Source: Nymphaea colorata
Taxonomy: Eukaryota > Streptophyta > Magnoliopsida > Nymphaeales > Nymphaeaceae
Direction of reading: 5' to 3'
Length of the DNA: 64,000 nucleotides
Assembly (NCBI RefSeq): GCF_008831285.2
Contig: NC_045140.1
Coordinates: 25,748,131 to 25,812,130 of the forward strand
The notes beneath the pieces are model-generated. The model was not told the origin of the DNA. It saw only the letters and a program-made list of their open reading frames with translations, and did not search any database. The number at the start of each line of letters is the position of its first letter. Positions within the stretch are counted from its first letter, which is position 1. Shown in pieces: positions 46,439 through 59,100 of the stretch. The translations under genes and the position numbers were made by a program.

Positions 46439-46690
46439 GGGTGAAGGGAAAGCAACATATGATGATAATTCAGTTAAGACATCCACTAAAGATATCCATT
46501 AAATTGTGGCACGGTGGAGATTCTGTCCTGCATTGATTCTTTATTATTCGAAATGGGATATCTGAAGTCTTCTGTTCATGTATGTCTGTACCAACATTAC
46601 TGGGATATCGGAAGTCGTCTGTTCATGTATGTCTGTACCAACATTACTGTTCCGTTCTTTAAATTAATGAAAAGCATTATTGGTTGGCCT
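46439..46690 (+). other. AlaRS 3' untranslated region (probable)
   Basis: Sequence follows the TGA at 46,436-46,438. An ATTAATGAAAAG stretch near 46,661 could be the poly(A) region; the exact end cannot be read. The stretch contains a 47-bp tandem duplication. Confidence 0.5.
46555..46648 (+). repeat. 47-bp tandem duplication in AlaRS 3' UTR
   Basis: Two adjacent 47-bp units starting GGGATATC and ending CCAACATTACT differ at two positions. They lie within the probable AlaRS 3' UTR. Confidence 0.95.
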
Positions 46691-47529
46691 ACTGAAAACT
46701 GAGGCTTATGAGAGTTGGTTGTTGCCATGTGCAATTAAGGATCACATTCACTTCGTGAAATTAGTGCAGGTCTAAACATGGATACTGCATGGGGATTAAC
46801 TTATGCTTTATTTTTTCGATCATGTCTTGGACAATATTGCTGTGGAGCACTTGTTGAGCTCTGCAATTTCAGCTCGTAGTTTTTGAAACAAAAAATGAAA
46901 CTGAGCAGAGGCAGAGAAGAAACCTGCGTGCTCCTACACGATGCACGTGGTAAGCATTCACCTTGTGTGCAACTCGAAGTTTGTAGGATCACATCCAGTT
47001 GACACATTCTCCCGTTTTTTCTGGGAAAGCATGCTTCAACGCACTAGACAAACCGAAGGTTTATATTTAGTAAGCCTACGGCGCTGGAGCCCGTTCAACG
47101 AAGCACCGAACTTTGGGGAAAGGTTGCATACAACTACAAGTGCCATCCACGAATCGCATTAATGCAAGATTGTTGATCTAATTGTTGAACTCCTGTTCAT
47201 TTTACGTTACATTGAAGTAGTGGCCATGATTTTATGACCGTTTGCTTTTTTATGTGAGCCTCCTTGGTCTCACAGGAACGAATTGTAATTTGAACATGGT
47301 ATGGCGAAGACTTTTCAACGGTGTAAGTGTGCAAAAAAGGATCTGCATCTGCCTGAAGGATGTTGCTAGATGAATAAACAAGAACCATAAACCATATGTA
47401 TCACAGTATCAAAAGCCGTTGCTAATGTTCTTGTAACATTTAGTTTTTAGTGATACATTTTTTTTTGCTAATGTTCTTGTAATATCTAGTTTTTAATTTT
47501 TATTTTTTAGTTGCCACATACACGCACAC

Positions 47530-47532
<3 letters not shown>

Positions 47533-47587
<55 letters not shown>
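47533..47587. repeat. (AT)n microsatellite
   Basis: A simple AT run of about 27 units preceded by a short CA run. Confidence 0.96.
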
Positions 47588-47589
<2 letters not shown>

Positions 47590-47732
47590 GAAGACAGTTC
47601 AATCCAACGTGATGGATGATTAAAGAAATAAGAAGAAAAATGTGATACACATTTTTGTCAAGTGATATTAGTTTACACATTTTTCTCATAATTTACACTT
47701 TTTTCTCTTTGTTTTTTTCAACCATTCATGTG

Positions 47733-47735
<3 letters not shown>

Positions 47736-47807
<72 letters not shown>
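47736..47807. repeat. (AT)n microsatellite
   Basis: A simple AT run of about 36 units, flanked on the right by ATGACTCAGGTTATCTAAAG, which resembles the end of the nearby hairpin element. Confidence 0.96.
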
Positions 47808-47808
<1 letters not shown>

Positions 47809-47975
47809 GACTCAGGTTATCTAAAGTCACCCAACTATCATAACCCATTTGATCTAATATAATGAAATGTAAAAAAAAAACAAAGATAAAAAGGTAATAA
47901 ACATTTACATCGTCTAATACTTGTTTTTTTTTCCTTGTTTGTCTCTCAAGCATTCATATGTTTCAAATAAAGGTT

Positions 47976-48072
47976 CTGGTTAGATAACTGAATGACTCTG
48001 GATAACTAGAGTCAATATATAATCAGTGAATAATGACAATATCTATCCAGAGTCATTCAGTTGTCAAACCAG
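47976..48072. mobile_element. 97-bp fold-back (MITE-like) element
   Basis: The left arm 47976-48004 (CTGGTTAGATAACTGAATGA...) and right arm 48044-48072 are inverted copies with 26 of 29 positions matching, around a loop of about 40 bases that itself has GAGTC words. (TA)n runs flank it: one at 47,736-47,807 and one starting directly at 48,073. This suggests a TA-targeting element or one whose ends expanded into TA repeats. Confidence 0.75.
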
Positions 48073-48100
48073 TATATATATATATATATATATATATATA
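48073..48100. repeat. (TA)n microsatellite
   Basis: A simple TA run of 14 units that abuts the right arm of the fold-back element. Confidence 0.95.
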
Positions 48101-48802
48101 CTGTGATTCCATTTTCTTCTTTTTAATCCTGAAAACTGTGAAAACTCCTCAAGAGTATATGTAGGTGTCTGTGTTGATCTAGACTGCTGGATGCATTTAT
48201 TACTTAGAATATAATAGTGTTGTATCGTTCAATTTTATCGGATGACTTTGAAGAGACAATAATACAGTGTCGTAAAGGCAAAAAAAAAATCAATTGATGA
48301 TCCTACAAACGCTGTGCATACGTGCGCATGCCTGTCTGCAATATACTGGTTAGCTCTTCAGACGCGCGAGTCATTGTCACGCATATACAGTATCAAGGTT
48401 GGACTCATTAATCCTTCGAAGAGCACAGCATAACCAATTTGAACAGCTCGAAGAAAACCCCATACCTGTATCCCTGTAAAAGCAGCAGAAAAACCTTTGG
48501 AGTACGCCCGGCTACTTGAAAAATACACTTTGCTTCTTCAGTTCATGCCCGTAGAAGCCGAACCACAATTGCCTGCGTAATAATCGTGGCTTGCCCACAC
48601 TATGCCAATCCCTTTGATCGATTGCAACTCCAAGTACTAACTTGGCCATCAGATTTGTACATGAATTATTATTGGACCGGGCAAAGATAATAATGCCACT
48701 AACCATGTCATTTGAATAATTCATTGTGGAGGCAAAATTACAAAATTAACAGGATCTACGGAGAGAATCATCATTTGCTCATGACAGGCTACGACAGGAA
48801 GA

Positions 48803-51800
48803 TCAGGTCCTCGCAGAAATTTCAACCGTTGAAGTCTCCTTTTTCTTTGGTTGCTCCTGAGATTTTTGCTGAACTGTTCTGTTTGGAAGTAGAATAATAT
48901 AAATATTCCGCTCGGTGAAGTTTTTGCTTTCCTCAGTCGCAAGCTATAGAGACAAACAGAGAACATGCTAGCATAAGGTTTCAGGCATACGAGTTACAGA
49001 TCGTGAATTTAAGGTTTCCCAAGCAAAGGAGAATAAGCAAATACCAATAACAAAATGAGCATGGTCTTGTCAGTATTATTAAGATAACTCCAAATTTATT
49101 TAAATGAACAAAAGTAAAGATGTTTGTTAAAAAACATTAAAACCACAATAAAAGGTTCTTACGTTCACCATATAAAGTAAACAAACTAAAACCCACCAAG
49201 CCTGTATTAACTCAGGTGCCGCAACACGGATCACCAAGCCTGTATAAAGTCCGGTGCAACAACATGGATATAGTGGCACCCCTTCAAAATGATGGAGGAG
49301 CCGAACCCTTGGGAGAAAAAAGCTTGCAGACGATTCAGACTGTACCCACCCCTTATATAATAAAGTAGTAATAATAACAATTACCCATTTTTATACAGTT
49401 TAAGTATAAAACTATTGTAAAATTGCCTACTCAGGCCCATAAAAACCAATTTACTGTATCCTTTGAAAAAGGAATGCAACTCTGATTGTCGTGTTAACAT
49501 TGGTTGGGTGTATCAAGTTTTATTCGACAAAGCTACGCTCACCAACTACCAAATCTTTTATACCGTAATGGAAAATGATCAACACATAAGTATCAAGTAT
49601 GAGAAAACCCAAACAGCAAGTGTCAAGATCCAAAATCATGTAATTCGTGGCATATATCAAACATCTCACCTCACCAATGTCATTTTGGAAACGTTTGATG
49701 AGTTCAATAGCAATGTTCCTGAACTCATTTTCCCGACCCTTCAAGTTTACTATTACTTTTACCTACCAGAAATTCCATCAAGCAACTGTTTGAGCATCAA
49801 ACATTGAATGAGCTGAGCTTTGCTTATATACAAAACACTAAGAGAAAGGATACACCTTGTCGCCATCCTTCAGAAACCTCTGGGCTGCCTTTAACCGCAC
49901 GGCATAATCATGAGAATCAATGTTGTACCTACCATTGTTTTGAGAGAGAATAATAAGTTCATAAAATTGTAAAAAGCCACATTATTGATATGCATGTAAC
50001 AAATTGACTGAAACTATCACCAAAGCTAGCTCACAGAGAGTACACACCCTGCAGAAAAACAAATTGCATTTAGGAGATTATGTTAAATACATAAAGCAAG
50101 AGGAAATAAAACAATGAAACAAAAGTTGAAAAAAATAAACAAAAAAAGAAAATGAAATAAGAAATAAATGAAAAAATCGTGATAAATTCATTGTTAACAA
50201 TTTTTTTTCAATATATCGTGAAATTTTCCTGTTTTTATAGTTTTCCTTCCTTATTTCGTTAATATCATGATATTTTAAAAAATAGAGTGATATTTGTGGC
50301 TATGGTAGAAATGAGGGTACCCATTGCAGTGCCCACTAGTATTCCCATTATTTATGATAACATGCAGTTCTACACACAAAGCTTGCAAAGCTCTTGTAGC
50401 ATGTGCTTCCAGTGCATGTCACTCCAGTAGTTTTCATTGGCGCCCCTGATTCTTCATGGTTCTGAAGCCATCTCTTATGTATAACTGATTCTACATTGTA
50501 TTCGTTCACATTTCCATTTGGTCTTATGTTTAAGCTGGACAAGTGGCAGAAAACAAAGTAAAGAACTGTGATAGCCAACCACCACACTAATGAATAATAG
50601 AAAAATAAAGAAGGCAGATCCCACTTTTGGCACCCAAAAGGAGTTAGCCATGCCAAGTTCGAAAAGATTCGTTAGAGAAAAATAGGTCCATAGAGAACCA
50701 CAATCGCAGAGGTTCAAAAGTACTGCTAATTTTCTATAGTTCAGAAGGAAGCTCTTCAATATAAATTGAGCCGAAATTGTGTGTTCCACATTCAATGGTC
50801 ATGCATCCACTTGATTATACACGTAATCCTGAACAACTGGCAGAGGTTCAAGGTCAAATAAGTATGCCAACATAACAATCACGAGCTGCTAGTGGTTTAG
50901 CTTGAGGGGAAAACTATTACACAGTGCTAGGTTCTGAACTGAATTGGCAGGGCCGATTTGCCGATTCAGGTGAATCAGTTGTGAACCGGCATAAAATATT
51001 TGAAAAGGTCAGTTTTTCTAAAAATAAATGAAGAAAATATAAACATAATAAAAAGAACAAAAAATTTAAAATATATCAAAAAATTAGTCAAAACTTGACA
51101 GACAGCGCTATCGACTTGGCCATTGAATTGAATTGGTTTGCCACTAATTCAATTGGAATTGGCTTAGGGCCCGGGCCAATTCTAAAAGCGCAGCTAAAAT
51201 GCATATTCAGTAATAAAGAACAAAGAAGCACGGTTAATAGAGATTCTCCAGAAGGTACCCCATTTTAAGCTCCTTCATGTTCATCCGGTTTGCTGCATGT
51301 AGAAGATGCCAAGAATCAAACAACACAACAAATTGGAGCACTCCCAAAGAGCACCACACAACTGCATATTGCAGCATCTAAATTATTTAAATAGAACTAC
51401 AGAGGAATCAAGGAAGTGCAATCACCAGCACTTTTCTTCTGTTGCCCTCTTTTCTTCTTCTGTTGTTCATATCTGAATTTTCTGTAGGAGCAGTGAAAGG
51501 ATTTATTGACATTAGCATGGTTGACAATAATAGTAACAGCAATTCATTTGGGACAAGCACTTGCAGTTTATTGAATTTGAAACAGAAAAGTTATATGCGT
51601 GAAAAAGAGAAGAGAGGAGGAGAAAAGAAGGGGCTCGAGGTTGTCATGTTGGGGACTCAAATGCCGTGACCATGACAACGAGTTTTTATTCAGGCATTTC
51701 TGTGAATATATTGAAACCAATACTGTAAAAAATATTGGCATGGTGCCATATGGGTCTGCTCACTGATATGGTGTATCTGTGGACATATATTATTGCACAG

Positions 51801-52887
51801 TGATCTGATCCGTATTGTTTTTTATTTAAAACTAATTTAAAATACTTTAAATGACTTTTAAAATGAAAATAACAACAAATTCATAAACATGTGTCAGCCT
51901 TATATCATGTCAACAAAGGGCCAATATAATACGTCTTGGCTGATACGCCCCAAGAAAAAGCAAGATTAACAACAGTAATTGAAACAAACTGGTAAGAAGA
52001 CAATCCACGTTCCACGATTATTTCTCTATTGAAGCACTTTAGCAACTATAAGTCTCCAACTCTGTCTGCCTTTAATGATATCCAACAAATGAAACTGCTT
52101 TCCCTATTAGATAAACTGCTTCATTCCGAAAGTTAACAAGGAAAAGAATAGACATTCCTTGAGGACAGAAAAAATAAACAATGAACCAGCAAGCAATCAA
52201 ATGGACATTTGCAAAGCAAATGATTACACATACACGCACAAAGCACAGACAATAGAACACAAGTTTCATACTTATAATCCATTATTCTCACGACTGGAGG
52301 ATCTGCATCTGGAGATAGTATCACCTGCAAACAAAAGACAATGACGACATAAATCAGTGAGAACTTGTAGCTTGTTCATATTGCAAACAAAGACCAGCAA
52401 ATTGCCAAAAAGAAAATCTATGAATCAAGTTGGAGATGATGTCGATAAATTGTACGCAAGAAAGTTGTTGCAAGGAGAAGAATAACACCCAATAAATTTT
52501 AAAGACAACTTTCCAATATTTCAATATGATCTTTGTGTAATTGATGTGCCATTGCTATATATAATCCGAGTGCACATAGGACCCAGGCAATCATCTAGCA
52601 TCCAAGTGAAAAATAAAAATGTCACAATTATTTGTTTTCTTGTTTTTTCTACTTTTACCTTTTTTGTACTATTTTTCTTCTTATTCTCCTTAATTTTTTC
52701 TCCAACTCCTTCTTCCTCCTCCTTTTATTTCATTTACTCCTTTTGGCCTCCTATGCAGTGCATTGTACTTTTTGGAGGTCCTCCACAAAGGCCACCTAGT
52801 GCTTTCACTACACAGGGGAATCGACAAGACCTCAATCCCTAAAGAATGCTGCCTTGTTCTCTCTCTCTCTCTTCCCCCCTCTCTCTC

Positions 52888-52962
<75 letters not shown>

Positions 52963-55161
52963 GCACTAAGATGCTGCTGTTTGTCTTGCATCCGGGAATA
53001 TATTGCTGCTAGGCTTTAAATCCTTCTGGGACTTGAGATCAGTCTTTCATATGTCCAAACGCCATCCTGTGTGGTACTAAAATCAGGCTCTTAAATACAA
53101 TCATGTTGAATAAAGTTACCCTCTCTAATTTGGTAGAAGTGTTCTGCAAGTTTAGGTGTACATTCCTCATTTCAGTCTTCCTATTTCATGATGATTCAGA
53201 ATCTAGAACTTCCTTTTATGTCTCCACATATATCGTGCTTATGTTTTAGCTTGCAGATCTCATTTAAACAAAAATTTCCTTGACTGCCAATCTTCGATAA
53301 TCTTTGCCCTTACGAACACTACCTAACGATGCTGCAACTACCATTATCAGAGGTAAAAGTGACCTTATGAACAGCTAGACTTTTTAGTTTCTACTAACAA
53401 GAAAATGTGCTCCATAATCCTACACAAACAATAAATACATGCCTCAAGCACATCAAACGACACGACATGACAAATGAGCAAGAAATAGCAAAAGTTTCCT
53501 CATATCATGTGTTAAACCAAATATTTTGGTTCCACTTCAAGACTCCTCATACTGATAGATCACAAGCTACACTACAGAACAAACTTTGTCATGCCATAAG
53601 AACATGAACTTCCTGAGAAAGCATATCACATACTTGACAATTGATAAGAACAATCGTATAATGATGACACTTCATATAAACTGAAGGAGGCCAAAATGAA
53701 AGAGGCATAGGACATACAAGAACCATGTTTGCAGTACACAATCTCAACCCCATTATACCAGTAAGTTAACATAGTAAAAGAAACATACCAGGTCAAGTTC
53801 AGCATCTTCTGCCATTTGAATAGCTTCACTTTTGGATACAACTCCCACCTACAGATATAGGTAAATCCAGGATTTAGCTTAACAAACGTAAATGGTTGAA
53901 ACAACCAAAGAACATAAAAACTCGAGACCTCTGCATTAATCAGAATGAAAGACTGACCATATTTTGTTGTGCATCAATCAATCTTACAGATGAGGACCTG
54001 TTAAATATGAACCCAAAGCTAAATTAAATATGCCCAATGATCACAACGCACACATATACACATATAAAGAGGAAATAAAGATAGCAGGCCCAGCACGAGA
54101 AATGATCCTGAAATGCACAATCGAAATGATAATAGTACCTCCAAAGTTGTACATGCGGCAAATTTACCTACCCTTCAGCCCTTTTGCTTTCTTCGCTAAG
54201 TATGTATGCCAATGTGTAATAGAATATTTTCCATCACAGAAATAGTTAAGTTTCATCCTTCCAACTAAATAGATCATAGACAATAATTTCCTTGCTGTTT
54301 GATTTAACCATAGTCAATGTTATATTTTTACAGTTTTACAGTTGTATTACTGGAAGCCAGTCACCCTTGAAGTAAAATGTTTCAGTTTCTTCTTTGTGTG
54401 TTCCATGCATTGAGTGGTTGAGAAGAGAAATCACACTAAATGGGGGAAAGACGCCCATCCCCCGACATATGCACGTATTGGTTCTTTCACATGCGCCAAG
54501 GCTAGCTGGAAGCTTTGAGAACCAGGCTCAAAGTTAGTTCGAGATAGCCTGAGCTAGAAATTTAGCAAGTCTGAGCAACTTAAAACTCGCATTGGCTTGG
54601 ATAAGCTCGGCTAACTCATAAAAGCTCCTACTAGCAACAACGTCTAACCAGAGGGCTTATAAGTAGCATACAGTTGCCACCTGAAGACGCTAGAGTCAAA
54701 TACCTCCCTTGCACTTCTCTTAGCAAGTTCCGCAATTGCCAGGACAGGGACATGCGTAAACTAAAAGTGAAAGGAAGATTCCATTTTGTATCTGCCAAGT
54801 ACGTTAAAGGAAATACCTAACACGAACTAGATTTTCTGTCAAACCAGAAGAGACTAATACAAATACAAACACAGAAGGGGAAGTTTTTTCACCTGATAGT
54901 AGACAAATCCGTGGCCGAATCAAACTCATCATCATCGTCTCTGAATCTTCTTGACTCTCTAGGAGGCCGATACCCGCCGAATCTCGCTACGATAGAGCTT
55001 CGGCAGGGGAACCGAGCTCGGAAAGCGCAGCCCCTCGAGATCAAGTACACGCCATGGAATTTCGACGGGGCCGACGACGTCGACAGGACGATGGAAGCGG
55101 TCCTATCGTCGAGAAAGAACCTGGGGCTTTGATGGAACAAACATCCCGCGATCGCAGCCAT
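48803..55161 (-). CDS. translation initiation factor IF-3, chloroplastic
   Basis: Plastid IF-3 binds the 30S subunit, prevents premature 50S joining and checks initiator tRNA and start codon. Minus-strand exons in order: 55161-54893, 53997-53958, 53848-53789, 52324-52272, 51481-51426, 51292-51259, 49928-49856, 49762-49670, 48943-48803. All are GT-AG and rejoin in frame to 272 residues with a stop. Exon 1 gives a Ser/Arg/Phe-rich transit peptide (MAAIAGCLFHQSPRFF) and an acidic DDDDEF patch. The N-domain carries RLIDAQQNMVGVVS and DADPPVVRIMDY; the linker is Lys/Gln-rich (KKKRGQQKKS) with ELKMGYNIDSHDY; the C-domain carries VNLKGRENEFRN and ERNIYIILLPN. A Lys-rich tail (QPKKKETSTVEISART) follows, as in plant IF-3. 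I chose the ATG at 55161; an in-frame ATG at 55275 would add 38 residues. It converges on AlaRS and diverges from MPS1. Confidence 0.95.
49195..49268. repeat. 36-bp tandem pair in IF-3 intron 8
   Basis: Two units, 38 bases apart, start ACCAAGCCTGTAT and end CAACA.GGA with several differences between them. They are intronic in the IF-3 gene (intron 48944-49669). Confidence 0.75.
52858..52959. repeat. (CT)n-(CA)n-(TA)n compound microsatellite
   Basis: CT runs, then a CA run of about 15 units, then a TA run of about 19 units, in IF-3 intron 3 (52325-53788). The rest of that intron shows no exon-like sequence. Confidence 0.96.
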
Positions 55162-56187
55162 GCGAGGGCTGCAATCTAGGGCTTTTCGAGATTCAGGGAT
55201 TAGAAATCGAGATGGTCGATTGATAATTGCAATCCGTATGGTGGAGGAGAAGGAGAACCGTAGATTTGGGTTCAAATAATCGGTGTTCCAAAGAATGGAG
55301 GGAAAGAGAACGAAAGAGGACTTTCAAGATGAGGCGTGAAGAAGGGAACGTTCGCCATTTCATCTTGTGTTTTCTTATCCTCATTGCTTCCTCTCGCTCG
55401 AGTTGAACGGGTCGGACTCCGGTTGGATCCAATCCATTTGATGATAAAGTTCCGAATGATTCGGATCTCTATGATATCCGAACTCAACAAAGAAGGACTT
55501 TGATTTTTGGGTCAAGTAGAAACTACCAATGTCCAAGAAATTTCGAACTAACGATTTTGGGTCAAGAACTCGTCTTGATATGCATACCTTCTTCGGTTTA
55601 TAATTGATAATAGCGCTGTCTTTAAGAGTTAGTGTGTAGTTTGTAACAATGATTATTTTGGATGAATAGGAAGAGTATTTTATTATTTCGGTTAGAAATG
55701 TGATTATAAAGTTCACATTAAACACTTTGTTCTCTTAATATACATGGCTTGCTTTTTCAGCACTCTGAAATGTTCTTAGTCGCATTTCAACTTGCACGTC
55801 AATGCCTTCTCTTTTGCAACATATAGAATTGATGTCTTAAGGATTTAAAATAGAATCCCACTTTTATACTATTACTCACAAACTACTTGGCTACATTTTA
55901 AGAATGTGAACACCATGAAGAAATTAGTTATACATTACACGGTGATTTCTATGAGCTTCGTATTGGAACTTGGATCCGATATGGGCGCTGAAGCCATAGT
56001 TCAGATTTGCCCAATCAAAAAGATTTGCTAACGCGTGGGCTCTGAAGTCCGATACATTCGCCTCTTGAAGCGCCTGGATCTGGACTTCTCTAGTGTCCGG
56101 ATCCATTTTGACGAACCTATTTAATGACCCATTTCGAAACGGATTCTGGCGGCAATCGTCTCGCGCGGGCGTTTTTTCCGCGGAACG
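55162..56187. other. divergent intergenic region between IF-3 and MPS1
   Basis: About 1 kb separates the two start codons, so both promoters and 5' UTRs must lie here. No strong TATA box is obvious for either gene, which fits constitutive TATA-less promoters. A GC-richer block at 55,380-55,620 with GGATCC/TCCGAA-type words and another at 55,950-56,120 look like inserted repeat fragments; the second has a minus-strand reading frame of about 60 codons whose significance I cannot judge. Confidence 0.55.
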
Positions 56188-59100
56188 ATGGAGCAAGTGG
56201 ATCCCTCGACGGCTAAGATGGCTGTAGCCATCGCGCTCCTTCGAAGGTCTAGGAATTCCCAGACTGGCGATCTCTCCGAGGACGTCCAACACTGGAAGAA
56301 GAAGGTAGCTACTCACGCTTCTATCTCGATCCTCCAGTTTTCGTCTTCATTTTTTCTTTCCCTTGAGATGTCTTTGCCTCTTTTGATATAATCTTATTCA
56401 TACGTGAGCAAACTCATACTGTTGGTCATGCAGGTAAGATCTGAGCATTATCTATTCTTATTCTTTTACTGTACATTTAAAATCACAAGGTTGATTAACC
56501 ATATCTTAGGCCAAGGATAGAAAAAGAGAGCTACAGAAACTTAAGGACGAACTCAAGGAGAACCAAGGTTTTCATCTTCCAGATACCGTGTTCCTTAGTC
56601 TGAAGAAAAAGGGAAAGTTTCTGATAATTTACCCTCCTTTTCTGGTTTCATAGATGGGATGTTGAACGATGTTATTCAGCAAACCACTTACTGCAAGTGC
56701 TACTTTTTCGACAAGTGTGGGGATCCACCTCCAAGGTCACAAGCAGAGGAGCAACTTGATGGCCATTCTACAATCAACGATGTTTTATACAGAAGATTTT
56801 TAAGACAAGGTGCAGATATACATATTACTCTTACTGTTATTGTCATCTTTAATCTTATCTTCCATGTCAACATCAAGTTCATTCAAGTATGTTTTTTTCC
56901 CCGGTTTGACGTCTTCATTGCCTTCAGAACTTTTGTGATCTGTGTTCCTGCATCCTCAAAGTATTTTCCCAAGCTTTACTTAGTACTGTTTCCCACATCT
57001 TTCATGTTATTCATTCATCTAACGAAAGATTTTGGTATTTTCAGCACGCAAGGTGGCAAGGGGGAAAATATCTAATCTAGTTAAGCAAGGATGTTCGCAA
57101 GGTCGTTGTTTTGCTCTCAGGACTTGTGATTATTTTACCGCTACCAATGAACTGGACAAATTGACTACAAAATTGAATACAAGCTATTCTAAGGGTTACA
57201 AGGGTGACGGTGGACACGACAGCGCTCCCTTATATTGAAATGTAGTTCATCCTTGACATTATTGGTTACTAGATCGTAAATTCTTAAGATCCCTTTTTAC
57301 TATATTAACTTTTGAAATGTCTGAGAGACCAATACACTTGCTAGGTGCTATTGGTTTTATGCAATACTTCCATCAACGCCTACGGGATACAGTTGCTTCC
57401 GTTCATAATTAGGCACTGGTTCTTGTATAAGCATAATCCGTACAATGCAGCTTCCTTTATGTTTGAAAATTTCCAGAAACCATCTGTACTTTCTTTATAC
57501 ATGATTGTCTGGTGGCTTTGTTTGTTTGCTTCACTTCAATGCAGAGCCAAACAGAGGAAGTGAGATGGAGAAGCTCTGCACGTCAGCAGATTTTCTGTTG
57601 GAGCTTGTGAACAATAGATCTATTGTGAGGGAAATTGATAGACTTTAGTTTCTCTTGATGAAACTCATCAAGGCTTGTCAGGTTGAGGAGATTTTTCTTT
57701 GTTGGACAGGTTGAAACTGGGTCTCCATTCGCCACCCTGGCACATCAGTCTCTGGAATTTATTCTGGGTATCAAACTCATGCAGTTACGTTGCGGTTTGA
57801 TGTTCCATTTATTTCTTGGGCAATATCATTTTGAATATGAAACTGTTTTTTGAGATAACTTCCTAATGGTTCTTACTCTTAAAATTACAGCGAACGCTTT
57901 ACTAAAATCTCAAGCTTTGTGCATCGTGATGTGATTGAACCACCTTTCTCCCTTACATGTTAAATTTGATATTTATTATCTTACATAGGAATTATTAGGC
58001 ATCTTTGGATATATCTCCCTGTTATTTGTTGAATATTCTTTTATGCTGATGAATAATTGTCCATCTTGTTGTGGCAATTGAGGCTCCTACCTTGTAGCAA
58101 CTCTGCCACCATAGTTACCATTGGTTCCAAGGTAGTCTTGCTAAAAGCAGAATAGTTTGAGCCTTTAGTTCACAGCAAAACAGCTCCTTCTTTCACCTGA
58201 CTTTTATCAGTTTATGTTCCTCCAACAGTTTATACCTTTCTGCCATGTCTAGTTCAATCAACCTTTTGATCACCATATAATTATATGTTCATTAATGAGG
58301 ATTTTTAAGCACATATGACAATTAATACTTGTACAATGCATCACTATTGTGTTGGTCAATGCTTACTCAGATCACCTTAGCAGCAACTATGTTCCAGAAA
58401 CACATACATTTCCATGGTTCAAGCTGCATGAGTTAGCTTTGCTAAACCATTTCCATTCTGATATTTCTGTGCCCCCATATACTTAACTGTTTCTTTTAAC
58501 TAATCATTCTTGTGTTGGTACTTGAAAGCTTCTGTGAAAGTACTCTTATTAGAGAATCAGCATGGAGAACTCTTAGTGGAGATATTAAACAGTTTGATAA
58601 CTCATTTACTTAGAGGAATGTGCATTCATACATGTATGGATGGTAAGTGCCATTTTCACTTATTTATAGAACTTTTTGTGTCCTTATGATTGTATTCTGA
58701 ATAGTGTGTGGCTAATTGAATAAATTTAGGTATTACTTCTTTTTGTGATATTTATTGGTCATTTTGCTTTTGCACACTTATCATGTTGCATTGATTTTGA
58801 TTTCTAATGCTTCTGTTGTAGGAACTTCATACTGTGATCCCGACACACAGTTCCATGTCCAGCACCTGATCCGTAAGCTTGGGGTTGAGCCTTATATTGC
58901 TCAACGTACACTTCTTTTAGTTGCTCAGAGAGTTTGTGCTCTAGCTGACAGCTTGCATTGTATGGATCCTTTTGATAGTGCACTACCCAACATACATGAT
59001 TCCATGTTTATGATGTAAGAATTTCTTCCCTACAACTCTGTGATCATTTAATGCTGTTACAGTGAAAACTCGGTAACTTGTGTTGCAAAGTCAGCTTTAT

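Larger units (their letters stand above)
46691..48802. other. convergent intergenic DNA between AlaRS and IF-3
   Basis: No exon-like sequence on either strand. The stretch is dominated by three long (TA)n runs and a short inverted-repeat element, and must contain the 3' ends of both flanking genes. Confidence 0.6.

Noticed and set aside
55162-55275. Upstream in-frame ATG extending IF-3 by 38 residues
   Set aside because: The shorter start gives a typical plastid transit peptide beginning MA and a GCATGGC context; the longer form cannot be fully excluded.
55924-56316. 130-codon minus-strand ORF overlapping MPS1 exon 1
   Set aside because: The overlapping half is the antisense shadow of the conserved MPS1 first exon; the remainder has no known domain.
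57625-57709. Apparent stop codon after MPS1 exon 5
   Set aside because: Reading through leads to TAG, but a GTGAGG donor at 57625 and an acceptor before 57710 restore the frame and the conserved LAHQSLEFIL segment, so the gene is not broken.
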